DNA of 64,000 nt from Legionella qingyii (GCF_003184185.1 NZ_QHJG01000020.1:1-64000); one strand, 5' to 3'; shown: positions 47,527 to 57,094, counted from the first letter of the stretch. Numbers and translations: made by a program. The notes: a model not told the origin generated them from the letters alone.

Positions 47527-48218
47527 AGGGGCTCTATATGTATATGCTCATCCAATAAATAAATTTGACAGGGTCCATTATAAGGTTCGATCGCATCGCT
47601 TAAGCGATAAAATCCAGCTATTGATACCAATTCCGCATCAAGTGATTGACAAAAAATTCGTGCCTCTTTATCACCAGAAATCCCAGCCAGAGCCCTTCCT
47701 CTTAGAGCTCCATATACATGAATACAACCATCAGCTAATAATTCAGCACCATGACTTACTGAAGAAGCCACTACAAGATCAGCACCTTTTGCTACAACTT
47801 GCTGCCCCGAGCGAACAGGTGTAGTAACTAGTTTTGATTTTGTAGTTTCATGATGACTATTTTCAATTGGTCGCTCAATAATGGGTTTATCCTGCGTTGA
47901 AGAAGCATGCAGTACGGCCAATCCGTTACATTGAGCCAGGGTATCATGTATTATACTTCCTCCCTGAATGGCAACAGGAATCATGCCATGGGAACGAGCT
48001 AGTTGGAGTAAAGCCTGTAAATCAAATTCTAATTGGTGTACCGAAGATAAATCAAAAACAACTGGCGTATGCTCAAATAATTTAGGGGCTTTGGCAATAG
48101 TATCGTCCAGTTGATGCTTAAAAGCCTCAGGATCCGTATTTAATACTTGTAATACAGTAAATGTATAAAGGCGACCTTTTAATCTAAATGCTTGAGTTTG
48201 TGTTGTATTTTCACTCAT
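47523..48218 (-). CDS. minC: Septum site-determining protein MinC
   Basis: About 231 residues; inhibits FtsZ polymerisation away from mid-cell. An N-terminal FtsZ-binding domain (FRLKGRLYTFTVLQV) is joined by a polar linker to the C-terminal beta-helix that binds MinD: VRSGQQVVAKGADLVVASSVSHGAELLADGCIHVYGALRGRALAG. ATG 48218 (MSENTT) is the likely start; ATG 48233 and TTG 48239 are in frame. minD and minE are not next to it in this window. Confidence 0.95.
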   Translation of the reverse strand: MSENTTQTQAFRLKGRLYTFTVLQVLNTDPEAFKHQLDDTIAKAPKLFEHTPVVFDLSSVHQLEFDLQALLQLARSHGMIPVAIQGGSIIHDTLAQCNGLAVLHASSTQDKPIIERPIENSHHETTKSKLVTTPVRSGQQVVAKGADLVVASSVSHGAELLADGCIHVYGALRGRALAGISGDKEARIFCQSLDAELVSIAGFYRLSDAIEPYNGPCQIYLLDEHIHIEPL

Positions 48219-48289
48219 GAGTATGATATCCATAACCAATATTTTTGTTTATACTAACATGTGAAAACCAATAACAGAAGGATATTAAG

Positions 48290-49999
48290 GTGGATAAACG
48301 GTGGTTTGAACAATATCAGAAAGGAGTTCCCCATGAAATTGACCCAAGTCAATATTCTTCCCTCGTAGATTTGTTTAAAGAATCCTGCACGCGTCATGCT
48401 AATAAAATCTCATATAGCAATATGGGGAGTAGTATTACTTTTAGTGAGCTGGATGAGTTAAGTCGAGATTTTGCTGCTTATCTCCAGCAGCTTAAACTGG
48501 ATAAAGGAACTCGAGTAGCAATCATGCTTCCTAATGTTCTTCAATACCCAGTGGCTCTGTTTGGAATCTTACGGGCAGGTTATGTTGTTGTTAATACAAA
48601 TCCACTTTACACTACGGACGAGCTTGTTCATCAGTTGAATGATTCTGGAGCCGAGGCGATCGTCGTGCTTGCTAATTTTGCAAAAACGGTTGAAAAAGGA
48701 TTAAATTCCATTCCGACATTAAAACATGTCATTGTGACTGAAATAGCAGATCTTTTCCCAACACCGAAACGACTAATTATTAATTCAATAATAAAGTATG
48801 TTAAAAAAATGGTACCTGCTTATAACATTCCTCATGCAGTCGCGTTTAACTATGTGTTACTTGAGGGAAAACAAGCACCTATACATCATGTTGATTTAGA
48901 GCATGATGATATTGCATTTTTACAATACACCGGAGGCACAACAGGCGTTGCAAAAGGTGCCATTTTGACTCATGGCAATATGGTCTCTAATGTCTTGCAA
49001 GCAGATGCATGGATTAGACCTGTGATAGGTATCAATGGCGATGATATTATTGTTACTGCGATTCCTCTTTACCATGTTTTCTCGCTCACGGCTAATTGTT
49101 TGACCTTCTTGAAACATGGAGCAAGAAATGTACTGATTACGAATCCTCGTGATATGGGACATTTTATCAAAGAAATCAAAAAAGTAGGTTTTACAGCAAT
49201 TACCGGTGTTAATACACTCTTTAATGGTTTATTGAACCAACCCAAATTTAAAGAAGTTGATTTCAGTAAACTAAAAATTTCACTTGCCGGAGGCATGGCG
49301 TTACAAAAGAGTGTAGCTCTTAAATGGCGTGAGGTCACCAAAACACCGGTACTGGAAGCTTATGGATTAACTGAGACCAGTCCCGCGGCCATCATGAATC
49401 CCATGAATATGACCGAATATAGCGGGAGTATAGGAGTGCCTATCCCTTCTACCGATGTCGTTATTCTTGATGATGACGAACATGAAGTACCTATAGGAAC
49501 AAGCGGAGAGATATGCATTAAAGGTCCACAAGTAACCCCAGGATATTGGAAACGACCCGATGAAACCGCTTTGGTGTTTACTAAAAGTGGCTACTTAAAA
49601 ACAGGTGACATCGGCAAAATGAATGAAGAAGGCTTTATTTATTTAGTCGACCGCAAAAAAGACATGTTACTCGTATCTGGCTTTAATGTTTATCCTAATG
49701 AGGTGGAACAAGTTATTGCAATGCATCCTGGTGTTCTAGAAGTTGGTGTAGTGGGTGTAATTGACAAGGAGTCTGGTGAGCGCGTCAAAGCATGCGTTGT
49801 TAAAAAAGATCCTGATTTAACTGAAGAACAAGTTATTGCTTATTGCCGAGAGCATCTAACTGCTTATAAAGTTCCCAAAATTGTTGAGTTCTATGATGAA
49901 CTCCCAAAAACAAATGTTGGGAAAATTCTTCGTCGGGCACTTAAAGATTCCCATACTTCTCCCAGCCACCCCGAAAAAAAACCGGCTGTTGCTATATAA
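48290..49999 (+). CDS. fadD: Long-chain fatty acid-CoA ligase
   Basis: A 569-residue AMP-forming acyl-CoA synthetase for fatty acid uptake and activation. The ATP motif is LQYTGGTTGVAKGAILTH (about 212-229). AYGLTETSP is the second signature, and GYLKTGDIGKMNEEGFIYLVDRKKDMLLVSGFNVYPNEVE (about 443-482) is the FACS signature. The C-terminal LPKTNVGKILRRAL holds the catalytic Lys. The start is GTG with GAAGGAT upstream. It is divergent from minC. Confidence 0.93.
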   Translation: MDKRWFEQYQKGVPHEIDPSQYSSLVDLFKESCTRHANKISYSNMGSSITFSELDELSRDFAAYLQQLKLDKGTRVAIMLPNVLQYPVALFGILRAGYVVVNTNPLYTTDELVHQLNDSGAEAIVVLANFAKTVEKGLNSIPTLKHVIVTEIADLFPTPKRLIINSIIKYVKKMVPAYNIPHAVAFNYVLLEGKQAPIHHVDLEHDDIAFLQYTGGTTGVAKGAILTHGNMVSNVLQADAWIRPVIGINGDDIIVTAIPLYHVFSLTANCLTFLKHGARNVLITNPRDMGHFIKEIKKVGFTAITGVNTLFNGLLNQPKFKEVDFSKLKISLAGGMALQKSVALKWREVTKTPVLEAYGLTETSPAAIMNPMNMTEYSGSIGVPIPSTDVVILDDDEHEVPIGTSGEICIKGPQVTPGYWKRPDETALVFTKSGYLKTGDIGKMNEEGFIYLVDRKKDMLLVSGFNVYPNEVEQVIAMHPGVLEVGVVGVIDKESGERVKACVVKKDPDLTEEQVIAYCREHLTAYKVPKIVEFYDELPKTNVGKILRRALKDSHTSPSHPEKKPAVAI

Positions 50000-50005
50000 A
50001 TATGT

Positions 50006-50036
50006 ACCCGGGTGAAGCACACAGCGAAGCCCGGGA
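50006..50036. repeat. Palindrome after fadD, possible terminator
   Basis: ACCCGGGTGAAGC at the left pairs with the reverse of GAAGCCCGGGA at the right, starting 7 bases beyond the fadD stop. It belongs to the CCCGGG family. No T-run follows. Confidence 0.55.
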
Positions 50037-50123
50037 TGTCTAAATTGAATAGAATTAACTCTCGTCCCTTAGTATCGCTACTCCGCAACAATGTCACTCT
50101 TTAGTGACGTGTCAAAAGAAGTT

Positions 50124-50627
50124 TTATTTTACCAATTGTTTCATTATGCGAGCTGTTGCTCCCCACACCCAATCCTTATTCGCAGTAAACTCACAAGTGA
50201 CATAACGGCGACCGTCACGTTTAATCATAAATTCTTTATAATTTTGAGCATCTTGTACTAGTGCCATTGGGATCGAGATTAAGCGGACGACTTCATGATA
50301 ATTTAATTGATATGGGTGTACCGACTCGATGCTCGCAAGCCAAGGATGAATAATACTTCCTAATAGTGTTTTTTGAGTGTTTAATTCTTTGATTAGGGTT
50401 ATGCGTTCTGGGTTAATACCTAACTCTTCATACAACTCTCTAAGCGCCGTAACATAATAATTCTCATCCCCCTCTTCCCATGTACCACCAGGAAAACAAA
50501 TCTCTCCTGGATGGGTGCGCAATTGATCGCTGCGTTGCGTCAGAATTAATGAATCAGATAATTGTTCATACAAGACAACTACTGCCGAATGCTCAAGTTT
50601 TTTCCCTTTAAATTCATTTAAGTCCAT
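50124..50627 (-). CDS. Nudix hydrolase, CoA-pyrophosphatase (NudL) type
   Basis: A 167-residue Nudix protein. The LRTHPGEICFPGG stretch (about 38-50) is the UPF0035 signature of CoA pyrophosphatases. The Nudix box runs on as TWEEGDENYYVTALRELYEELGI, with REL-EE-G in place but one extra residue between the glycine and the first glutamate. It probably hydrolyses CoA or a related nucleotide diphosphate. It overlaps the end of pabB by 14 bases. Confidence 0.85.
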   Translation of the reverse strand: MDLNEFKGKKLEHSAVVVLYEQLSDSLILTQRSDQLRTHPGEICFPGGTWEEGDENYYVTALRELYEELGINPERITLIKELNTQKTLLGSIIHPWLASIESVHPYQLNYHEVVRLISIPMALVQDAQNYKEFMIKRDGRRYVTCEFTANKDWVWGATARIMKQLVK

Positions 50628-51936
50628 TAATAACCGCTGCTATTTTGATAAAACATTCACGATATTCATCTTCACAGTCTGAGTCAATAACTATTCCACC
50701 GCCAGCAGCTAAATGTAAAATATTCTCTTTAGCGGTAATCGTTCGAATAGCAATGTTCGTGTCAAATCGCCCATGCCGCGAAAAATAGCCTATAGCCCCA
50801 CAATAAACCCCGCGAGCATAAGACTCTTGTTCATCAATAATTCTCATAGACTCAATTTTGGGTGCTCCTGTAATAGAACCACCTGGAAAACAAGACAAAA
50901 ATGCTTCAAATGGCAGAATAGTTGGCAAACATTGAGCTTCAATTGTGCTTACTAAATGATGAACTGAATTATAACTTTGTATTTCACATAAATTAGTCAC
51001 ATTCACCGAGCCAGATTTAGCAATTTTACCCAGATCATTTCTCAATAAATCAACGATCATTACATTCTCGGCTCGATTTTTTTCACAAGATGACAATTTA
51101 TTTTTTAGCCCATCATCCTCAGCTTCATTCGTGGAGCGTCCAATGGTCCCTTTAATTGGCGATGTAACTAGTTTTCCTTCGTCGTAGAAAAGAAAACGTT
51201 CTGGTGAAAAACTTAAAATATCAGCTGCGGGAGTCCTTAGAAAGGCGGAAAAAGGCACAGGGTTTTTCATACAGATTTTTTTATAAAATGCCCAACTATT
51301 TCCTTCATAAGCAGCATGAAATGGTTGAGTAAGATTGACCTGATAACTTCTTCCCTCTTTTAAAAATTGATATACGGAAGAAAAAGCATTCATGTAATCC
51401 TGTTTATCCAACAAAGGAGTAAAATCACTTTTAATGAACGCATCACAAGGCTGCTTGCTAACGGCATTCCACAGTTCCAATACTTCATCAACTACTTTGG
51501 GAGTTGATTGATGCATATTTGCAGCAAATAATGTTATTTCTTTTTGATGATGATCTACAATAATTGCCCAATCATATAATCCAAAGTCCAGCAAAGGCAT
51601 ATTCTCTAATGTAGGCTGTATACTAGAGTCTATCCCTATTAACTTTGCACCAAGATCATATGAAACATAGCCAAGAGCACCGCCTTGAAAAGGAAGATCC
51701 ACCACAGAAGGTACGGGCGATAAGATTTGATTTATTCTCTTTAATAAACCCGGCAAATCTTGGCAATTTTGTTCGATTTGAATAAAATCATAAGGATAAG
51801 CACTGATAATATCATAACGTCCATGAAAACGGTCTGTACTTTCTAGAAGAACAAAACCCGGTAAATGGTGCAATTTTTGATAGTACTCATGTAATGAATC
51901 GCTATAGTCCAATGAATATAATACAATTTGACTCAA
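50614..51936 (-). CDS. pabB: Aminodeoxychorismate synthase component I
   Basis: A 440-residue chorismate-binding enzyme that makes aminodeoxychorismate for folate. The chorismate site is seen in FSPERFLFYDEGKLVTSPIKGTIGR (with PIKGT), RAENVMIVDLLRNDLGKI, and SITGAPKIESMRIIDEQE near the C-terminus, then YCGAIGYFS. PIKGT is the PabB form, whereas TrpE usually has PIAGT. The start is TTG with AAGAGGAA upstream. pabA is not adjacent; folK is elsewhere in the window. Confidence 0.9.
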   Translation of the reverse strand: MSQIVLYSLDYSDSLHEYYQKLHHLPGFVLLESTDRFHGRYDIISAYPYDFIQIEQNCQDLPGLLKRINQILSPVPSVVDLPFQGGALGYVSYDLGAKLIGIDSSIQPTLENMPLLDFGLYDWAIIVDHHQKEITLFAANMHQSTPKVVDEVLELWNAVSKQPCDAFIKSDFTPLLDKQDYMNAFSSVYQFLKEGRSYQVNLTQPFHAAYEGNSWAFYKKICMKNPVPFSAFLRTPAADILSFSPERFLFYDEGKLVTSPIKGTIGRSTNEAEDDGLKNKLSSCEKNRAENVMIVDLLRNDLGKIAKSGSVNVTNLCEIQSYNSVHHLVSTIEAQCLPTILPFEAFLSCFPGGSITGAPKIESMRIIDEQESYARGVYCGAIGYFSRHGRFDTNIAIRTITAKENILHLAAGGGIVIDSDCEDEYRECFIKIAAVINGLK

Positions 51937-51990
51937 AATGTTCCTCTTAGGTAATTATTACAAAAACTTTCTTTAATACAGATGCTGAGT

Positions 51991-52049
51991 GAAGCGACGC
52001 GAACCTGATGATTAGTATTTTAGACATTTCGCAGGTTCCTCTATGCTTC
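51991..52049. repeat. Long imperfect hairpin before the dehydrogenase operon
   Basis: GAAGC...GAACCTG (51991-52007) pairs with CAGGTTC...GCTTC (52032-52049). It lies between pabB and the E1-alpha gene, about 90 bases before the ATG. It may be a terminator of incoming transcription or part of the 5' leader. Confidence 0.4.
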
Positions 52050-52138
52050 AGTAGCCTACAAGTTTCTTACTTATTCTCTGGTTTTTGAATTAATTTGTGA
52101 GTATGCTATGCAAACGCTTTATTGACAAGGAGCCTTAC

Positions 52139-53212
52139 ATGGCAACAGTTGCTCAATTTGATATTACATATACTCAATTTTTAAATGAGAATGGAAAACT
52201 GGTCGGTCAACTACCTCCTTTTGCCCATGATCATTCTGCGCTCAAAGAACTTTATAAAATCATGGTTCTTACACGCACTTTCGATAAAAAAGCTATCGCT
52301 TTGCAAAGAACAGGTAAAATGGGAACTTATGCTCCGATTAATGGACAAGAAGCAATTTCAGCAGCTATAGGTCATGCCATGCGTCCTGAAGACGTTTTTG
52401 TGCCTTATTACCGAGATTATGCGGCTCAATTTCAACGCGGTGTAAAAATGTCTGAAATCTTAGCATTTTGGGGTGGAGATGAGCGCGGCAGTCAGTTTTC
52501 ATGTAACTCGGAAGATTTACCAATATGTGTGCCCATCGCCTCTCAGTGCTTACATGCAGCAGGCGTTGCATTTGCCTTTCAATACAGAAATCAACCACGT
52601 GTTGCGGTAGTATGCCTGGGTGAAGGTGGTACTTCAGAAGGTGATTTCTACGAGGCCATGAATGTTGCAGGTACTTGGAAGTTACCTGTAGTTTTTATAG
52701 TTAATAATAACCAATGGGCAATTTCAGTACCCAGAAATCAACAGACTGGTTCACAAACTATTGCCCAAAAAGCTATAGCTGCTGGTTTTACAGGCATGCA
52801 AATTGACGGAAATGATATTCTTGCAACAAGACAAATTATTGGTGATGCGATTGAAAAAGCACGCCGTGGTGAGGGGCCGACTTTAATCGAAGCCCTGTCT
52901 TACCGTTTATCGGATCATACCACAGCTGATGACGCAACCCGGTATCAACCATGTCAAGAAGTTGAAAAAGCAAAACCGAAAGAACCTATAACGCGATTCA
53001 AAGAATTTCTTATAGAACATAAGATCTGGAATGCTCAAGATGAAGAGAGTTTGGTAATCCAGTGTTCTAAAGAGGTTGAAGAAGCTGTTAATGAATATTT
53101 AAGTATGAAGACCCAACCGATTAGTAGCATTTTTGATTATCATTATGCGGAACTACCTGAGTATTTAGTGGAGCAACGTGCAATAGCTATGGAGGAAGCA
53201 ACTCATGCCTGA
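52139..53212 (+). CDS. pdhA: Pyruvate/branched-chain 2-oxoacid dehydrogenase E1 alpha
   Basis: About 357 residues; the thiamine-diphosphate-binding half of a heterotetrameric E1. GEGGTSEGDFYEAMNVAGTWKLPVVFIVNNNQWAIS (about 161-196) is the ThDP motif GDG...NN, here with GEGG in place of GDG. YRLSDHTTADDATRYQ marks the phosphorylation-loop-like region. ATG 52139 has GGAG seven bases upstream, whereas ATG 52097 lacks a site. It overlaps the E1 beta gene by 8 bases. It differs from the single-chain AceE type. Confidence 0.92.
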   Translation: MATVAQFDITYTQFLNENGKLVGQLPPFAHDHSALKELYKIMVLTRTFDKKAIALQRTGKMGTYAPINGQEAISAAIGHAMRPEDVFVPYYRDYAAQFQRGVKMSEILAFWGGDERGSQFSCNSEDLPICVPIASQCLHAAGVAFAFQYRNQPRVAVVCLGEGGTSEGDFYEAMNVAGTWKLPVVFIVNNNQWAISVPRNQQTGSQTIAQKAIAAGFTGMQIDGNDILATRQIIGDAIEKARRGEGPTLIEALSYRLSDHTTADDATRYQPCQEVEKAKPKEPITRFKEFLIEHKIWNAQDEESLVIQCSKEVEEAVNEYLSMKTQPISSIFDYHYAELPEYLVEQRAIAMEEATHA

Positions 53213-54179
53213 TATTACTTTAATTGAAGCAGTAACTCAGGCTTTGGCTTATGAGTTAGCACATGATGAAAATGTTGTGGTTTTTGGAGAGGATGTCGGT
53301 AAAAATGGTGGTGTTTTCCGTGCCACAGTAGGATTACAAGAACGATTCGGTGAAAAAAGAGTTTTTGATACTCCTCTAGCAGAATCCATGATTGCTGGAT
53401 TAGCAATTGGTATGTCAATACAGGGTCTGAAACCTGTTGCTGAATTCCAATTCATGGGATTTATCTATCCAGCCATGAACCAAATTATTTCTCATGCCGC
53501 TCGTATGCGTAATAGGACGCGCGGGCGACTACACTGCCCACTTGTGTTCCGCGCTCCTTTTGGTGGTGGTATTCGAGCACCTGAACATCATTCAGAAAGC
53601 ACCGAAGCATTATTTGCTCATATTCCTGGTTTACAGGTTGTGATTCCCTCCTCTCCACGACGAGCTTATGGCTTACTCTTAGCGGCTATGCGTAATCCAG
53701 ATCCCGTAATTTTTCTTGAACCAAAACGAATTTATCGTTTGGTCAAACAACCTGTGGAAGATAATGGCGAGGCTCTTCCTCTAGGTAAATGTTTTACTTT
53801 GCAACAAGGTGATGACGTTACATTAGTAAGTTGGGGCGCTAGTATTCACGAAACGCAACAAGCAGCGAAACAATTGGGTGATGAAGGAATTTCTTGTGAA
53901 GTCATTGATGTAGCAACAATTAAACCACTAGATATCGAAACAATTCTAGCCTCAGTTGAGAAAACTGGACGTTGTGTTATCGTTCATGAGGGAGCAAAAA
54001 CTTGTGGAGTTGGTGCCGAAATTTCAGCACAGATTATGGAAAATTCTATGACTGAGTTAATGGCTCCGGTTCAACGGGTAACTGGATATGATACTGTAAT
54101 GCCGTATTTCCAACTGGAAAAACAATACATACCCAGTGTTACACGTATTAAAAACAGCGTTATGAGCATAATGGAGTAA
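53205..54179 (+). CDS. pdhB: Pyruvate/branched-chain 2-oxoacid dehydrogenase E1 beta
   Basis: A 324-residue transketolase-like subunit. VVVFGEDVGKNGGVFRATVGLQERFG (with the ThDP-contacting Glu), DTPLAESMIAGLAIGMSIQGLKPVAEFQF and GGGIRAPEHHSES (about 121-133) are diagnostic. The C-terminal domain reads VTLVSWGASIHETQQAAKQL. GGAGGAAG precedes the ATG. The next gene (E2) starts 2 bases after the stop. Confidence 0.94.
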   Translation: MPDITLIEAVTQALAYELAHDENVVVFGEDVGKNGGVFRATVGLQERFGEKRVFDTPLAESMIAGLAIGMSIQGLKPVAEFQFMGFIYPAMNQIISHAARMRNRTRGRLHCPLVFRAPFGGGIRAPEHHSESTEALFAHIPGLQVVIPSSPRRAYGLLLAAMRNPDPVIFLEPKRIYRLVKQPVEDNGEALPLGKCFTLQQGDDVTLVSWGASIHETQQAAKQLGDEGISCEVIDVATIKPLDIETILASVEKTGRCVIVHEGAKTCGVGAEISAQIMENSMTELMAPVQRVTGYDTVMPYFQLEKQYIPSVTRIKNSVMSIME

Positions 54180-54181
54180 TA

Positions 54182-55297
54182 ATGAATATATTCAATCTAC
54201 CTGATTTGGGTGAAGGCCTACCGGATGCTGAGATTCATGAATGGTTTGTCAAAGAAGGTGATACAGTAGTAGCAGATCAACCTTTAGTTTCTATGGAAAC
54301 TGCAAAAGCAGTAGTTGATGTACCTTGTCCTCAGTCTGGAACTATTAGCAAATTATACGGTAACCCTGGAGATGTAATTAAAACGGGTGAGCCTTTGGTA
54401 GCTTTTGAATCAACAAGTGCCAAAGCTGCAGATAAAGGAACAGTTGTCGGTAACTTAGAAGAAAGTAGTGAAATCTTTGAAGATAACTTCACTATTGGAG
54501 CCCAACACAGTAGTAGAAATCGTATCAAGACAACACCAGCTGTTAAAATGCTTGCTAAAAAACTTGGTGTTGATTTATCTACAGTTAAAGGAACCGGAGA
54601 ATTTGGTGTCATTACTCGTAATGATGTTCAGGCGCAAGCAGATAAAAACTCCGAAGTTCCAGCAGGCTTTGAACCTCTACGCGGAGTAAGACGCGCAATG
54701 CTCAACAGTATGGTTCAATCTCACGCCGAAGTTGTTCCCGTAAGTATTTTTGATGAAGCAGATATTAGTGCTTGGAAGCCTGGTACTGATATTACAGTTC
54801 GCCTTGTTCGAGCAATAATCTATGCCGCTAACAAAGAACCCGCCTTAAATGCATGGTTTGATACAAAACATAGTGCACGACAATGTTTTGAGCAGGTGCA
54901 CCTCGGTTTAGCAATGGATAATGAGGAAGGTTTGTTTGTACCTGTTATTCATGATGCGGCAAAACTTTCCGATGCCGATCTGCGAAAAATGATTAATGAT
55001 TTTAAAAAATCTGTCAGTAATCGAGAAATTACTGCAGATAAATTGAAAGGAGCAACGATAACCCTTTCTAATTTTGGAAAATTTGCTGGCCGCTTTGCAA
55101 GTCCAATTATTGTTCCGCCAATGGTTGCCATTTTAGCCGTGGGTAGACTCTATCAAGGAGCGGTTGTCACTACCCAAGGATCTGTAGAAGCACATAATAT
55201 ACTTCCCCTATCACTTAGTTTTGACCACAGAGCAGTAACTGGAGGCGAAGCAACTCGCTTCTTAGGGGCTGTGATGGAATCATTACAAAAGGAATAA
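54182..55297 (+). CDS. pdhC: Dihydrolipoamide acyltransferase E2
   Basis: A 371-residue core subunit: one lipoyl domain (about 1-77, with the lipoyl Lys in METAKAVVD), an E3-binding domain (about 115-152, TTPAVKMLAKKLGVDLSTVKGTGEFGVITRNDV) and a catalytic domain. The active-site motif reads LSFDHRAVTGGEATRF: the canonical HxxxDG Asp is Thr, a variant I recall in other single-lipoyl E2 proteins. No E3 gene follows, so a shared lipoamide dehydrogenase is expected. A terminator lies just after the stop. Confidence 0.92.
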   Translation: MNIFNLPDLGEGLPDAEIHEWFVKEGDTVVADQPLVSMETAKAVVDVPCPQSGTISKLYGNPGDVIKTGEPLVAFESTSAKAADKGTVVGNLEESSEIFEDNFTIGAQHSSRNRIKTTPAVKMLAKKLGVDLSTVKGTGEFGVITRNDVQAQADKNSEVPAGFEPLRGVRRAMLNSMVQSHAEVVPVSIFDEADISAWKPGTDITVRLVRAIIYAANKEPALNAWFDTKHSARQCFEQVHLGLAMDNEEGLFVPVIHDAAKLSDADLRKMINDFKKSVSNREITADKLKGATITLSNFGKFAGRFASPIIVPPMVAILAVGRLYQGAVVTTQGSVEAHNILPLSLSFDHRAVTGGEATRFLGAVMESLQKE

Positions 55298-55300
55298 GGT

Positions 55301-55333
55301 AAAACTCCTCTCCCTCAAGGGGTGAGGAGTTTA
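55301..55333. terminator. Terminator after the E1-E2 operon
   Basis: A perfect AAACTCCTC (55302-55310) / GAGGAGTTT (55324-55332) stem extends inwards with CCCT/AGGG. It lies between convergent genes, with A-rich sequence on the left and a short T-rich end, so it can act in both directions. Confidence 0.8.
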
Positions 55334-55337
55334 AATG

Positions 55338-55625
55338 TTACTGTTGCATTTTTTGTTGCATTTTACTTTTTACTTTTTCTGCTAACTTCATTTTGCATTG
55401 TTGCAATTGTTCTGGACTAAAATTGGTATTTGGTAATTGTTTGTTACCCATTGCGACAGGTAAAACACAGTCTTTGACTAGTTCTTTACCCGCATTCTCC
55501 CCGCCTTTAAAATAACCATTTTGCATACAAGTAATTGCAATGACTTTGCAAGGTCCGGTCCAACCAAATAAAGAAACACTCATTAATAAGCTAAATATAC
55601 CCATCTTTGCAAATAATTTATTCAT
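55338..55625 (-). CDS. Small exported cysteine-containing hypothetical protein
   Basis: A 95-residue protein with a signal peptide (MNKLFAKMGIFSLLMSVSLFGWTG, cleavage about residue 21-25). The mature part has four cysteines (CKVIAITCM, DCVLP, QCKMK) and a Gln/Lys-rich helical tail (KSKMQQKMQQ). It is probably periplasmic with disulphides. AAGGAATT precedes the ATG. I do not recognise the family. Confidence 0.65.
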   Translation of the reverse strand: MNKLFAKMGIFSLLMSVSLFGWTGPCKVIAITCMQNGYFKGGENAGKELVKDCVLPVAMGNKQLPNTNFSPEQLQQCKMKLAEKVKSKMQQKMQQ

Positions 55626-56166
55626 TTTTATAATTCCTTTTCATTGAGGAAAAAATCCTATTTTTAAACAATTGCCTCTAAAATATAGCACAATATTTAT
55701 ATTCTGCTTTTCATCATATATTTCGAAGTTTAAATACACATTAAATGAGAATGGAGTGACTTAAGATTAATGTATGTTCGCAATGTACATTTAGGTAAAC
55801 TCTGCTAAACCAATAAAACCCACTTGATTGAATCAGTTCTAAAACTGATCCCATCTACTCTTGGTTCATATCAATGCTCTTAAAAGCAGAACCACTACCA
55901 ACATAGAACCCTCACGAAACCAAGAATCTTTCTCGCCATTATTCAACAAATTATAATATGCTTTTGCCGACTTGGGTTGTTTTGCAAAATCAGGTGCGGA
56001 GAAAAGGGATGTGTCATTACAGTATTCATAAGCAACATATATCGGCAATAATTGTTGAGTACTGCCAACCACCTATTCGCCACTGATTATCATCGTCTAT
56101 ATCAAAATACTCCATTTCCTAAGCTATATTTAATAAATATGCATGCTAACCAAATTGTAAATACAA
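55626..56166. other. Intergenic stretch with at most a remnant frame
   Basis: This AT-rich gap of over 500 bases separates the small exported protein from the 298-residue hypothetical protein. It holds only a doubtful minus-strand frame at 55866-56072, which may be gene debris. I saw no RNA gene or repeat. Confidence 0.45.
55866..56072 (-). pseudogene. Doubtful 68-codon frame, possible gene remnant
   Basis: The frame starts at GTG and encodes a polar segment (SAKAYYNLLNNGEKDSWF) followed by a hydrophobic end (MLVVVLLLRALI). It has no clear ribosome site and matches no family I know. It could be the C-terminal remnant of a larger gene in this accessory stretch. Confidence 0.2.
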
Positions 56167-57063
56167 ATGAAAACTGCAGTAATTTGGTCAAACGTAGAAT
56201 ATACCGATATTCCTTTTGGACACTTGTACCAACTTGATAAAGTTGGTATTTCAAATGTCATTATTTTACTTAATGAGGACGAATTTAAGAAGGCACATGA
56301 AGCTAAATTTGTGGTATTTGATGATACTGAGCCTCAAACAATTATAGAGCACTATCAATCCCAAAGTAACCGACTAAAAATTGAGGTTATAAACACGGGA
56401 ATAGCAAGTACAGAAGAAGAAAAACTTGATTTTTACCTGAAGAAACATGCAGAAGAGCAATATAAACTTCATCTTTATCTTTGTAAGGAAACCATACCTT
56501 GGGTTAGTGAGGAATTAAGTGCTAAACCAGCAATAATAGAAACTACTAAATATTCAATTATACCCTTCTTCACAAAAAATACTCGCAGACAGCTTCCATT
56601 ATTTGAGGCCCCATGCTCATCAGATCAAGCAATCAAACTCTTGCAAAACAATTTAGCTCCATGTCTTTGTTACAAACTAGACTTATTCGATTTATTGCAT
56701 TATCAATGGCTGTTTAATATTTTTGTTGAATTAATCAGTCTTAAAATCAAATTGCATAAGGATAAAAGCACGGAGTTTTCACTTCAGTTGAATAACCTGA
56801 TTAAGGATTTCAATAAAAATATAATAGACTTGGAAAAAGCAGAAAACAACTTTGAAAAAACACACAAAAAAGCCTATTCAACACTCAATAAACCCCATGC
56901 TGTCACTCGATTGCATCATGCTAAGAATGTGAAGAAGAAGGAACTGCTCGAAAATAACTTTCCTAAATTAATAGGCAAGCTAGTTGAACTGTATGACCAG
57001 TTAGCATTACAGGAAAATCTTGACGAAGGTGCAAAAGATAATTTTACACAAAAGAACTTTTGA
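56167..57063 (+). CDS. Lineage-specific hypothetical protein, possible effector
   Basis: A 298-residue soluble protein without signal peptide. The first 120 residues look alpha/beta (TAVIWSNVEYTDIPFGHLYQL, VSNVIILLNEDEF-like strands). Residues about 200-290 are charged helix or coiled coil (EFSLQLNNLIKDFNKNIIDLEKAENNFEKTHKK). The tail QENLDEGAKDNFTQKNF is acidic and polar, as in many Dot/Icm substrates. Codon use is AT-rich. No good ribosome site precedes the ATG. It is isolated between a gene-poor stretch and a MITE remnant, so recent acquisition is likely. No function can be named. Confidence 0.6.
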   Translation: MKTAVIWSNVEYTDIPFGHLYQLDKVGISNVIILLNEDEFKKAHEAKFVVFDDTEPQTIIEHYQSQSNRLKIEVINTGIASTEEEKLDFYLKKHAEEQYKLHLYLCKETIPWVSEELSAKPAIIETTKYSIIPFFTKNTRRQLPLFEAPCSSDQAIKLLQNNLAPCLCYKLDLFDLLHYQWLFNIFVELISLKIKLHKDKSTEFSLQLNNLIKDFNKNIIDLEKAENNFEKTHKKAYSTLNKPHAVTRLHHAKNVKKKELLENNFPKLIGKLVELYDQLALQENLDEGAKDNFTQKNF

Positions 57064-57094
57064 GTATATTGAAAATACGGTTCACTAAATAGAA

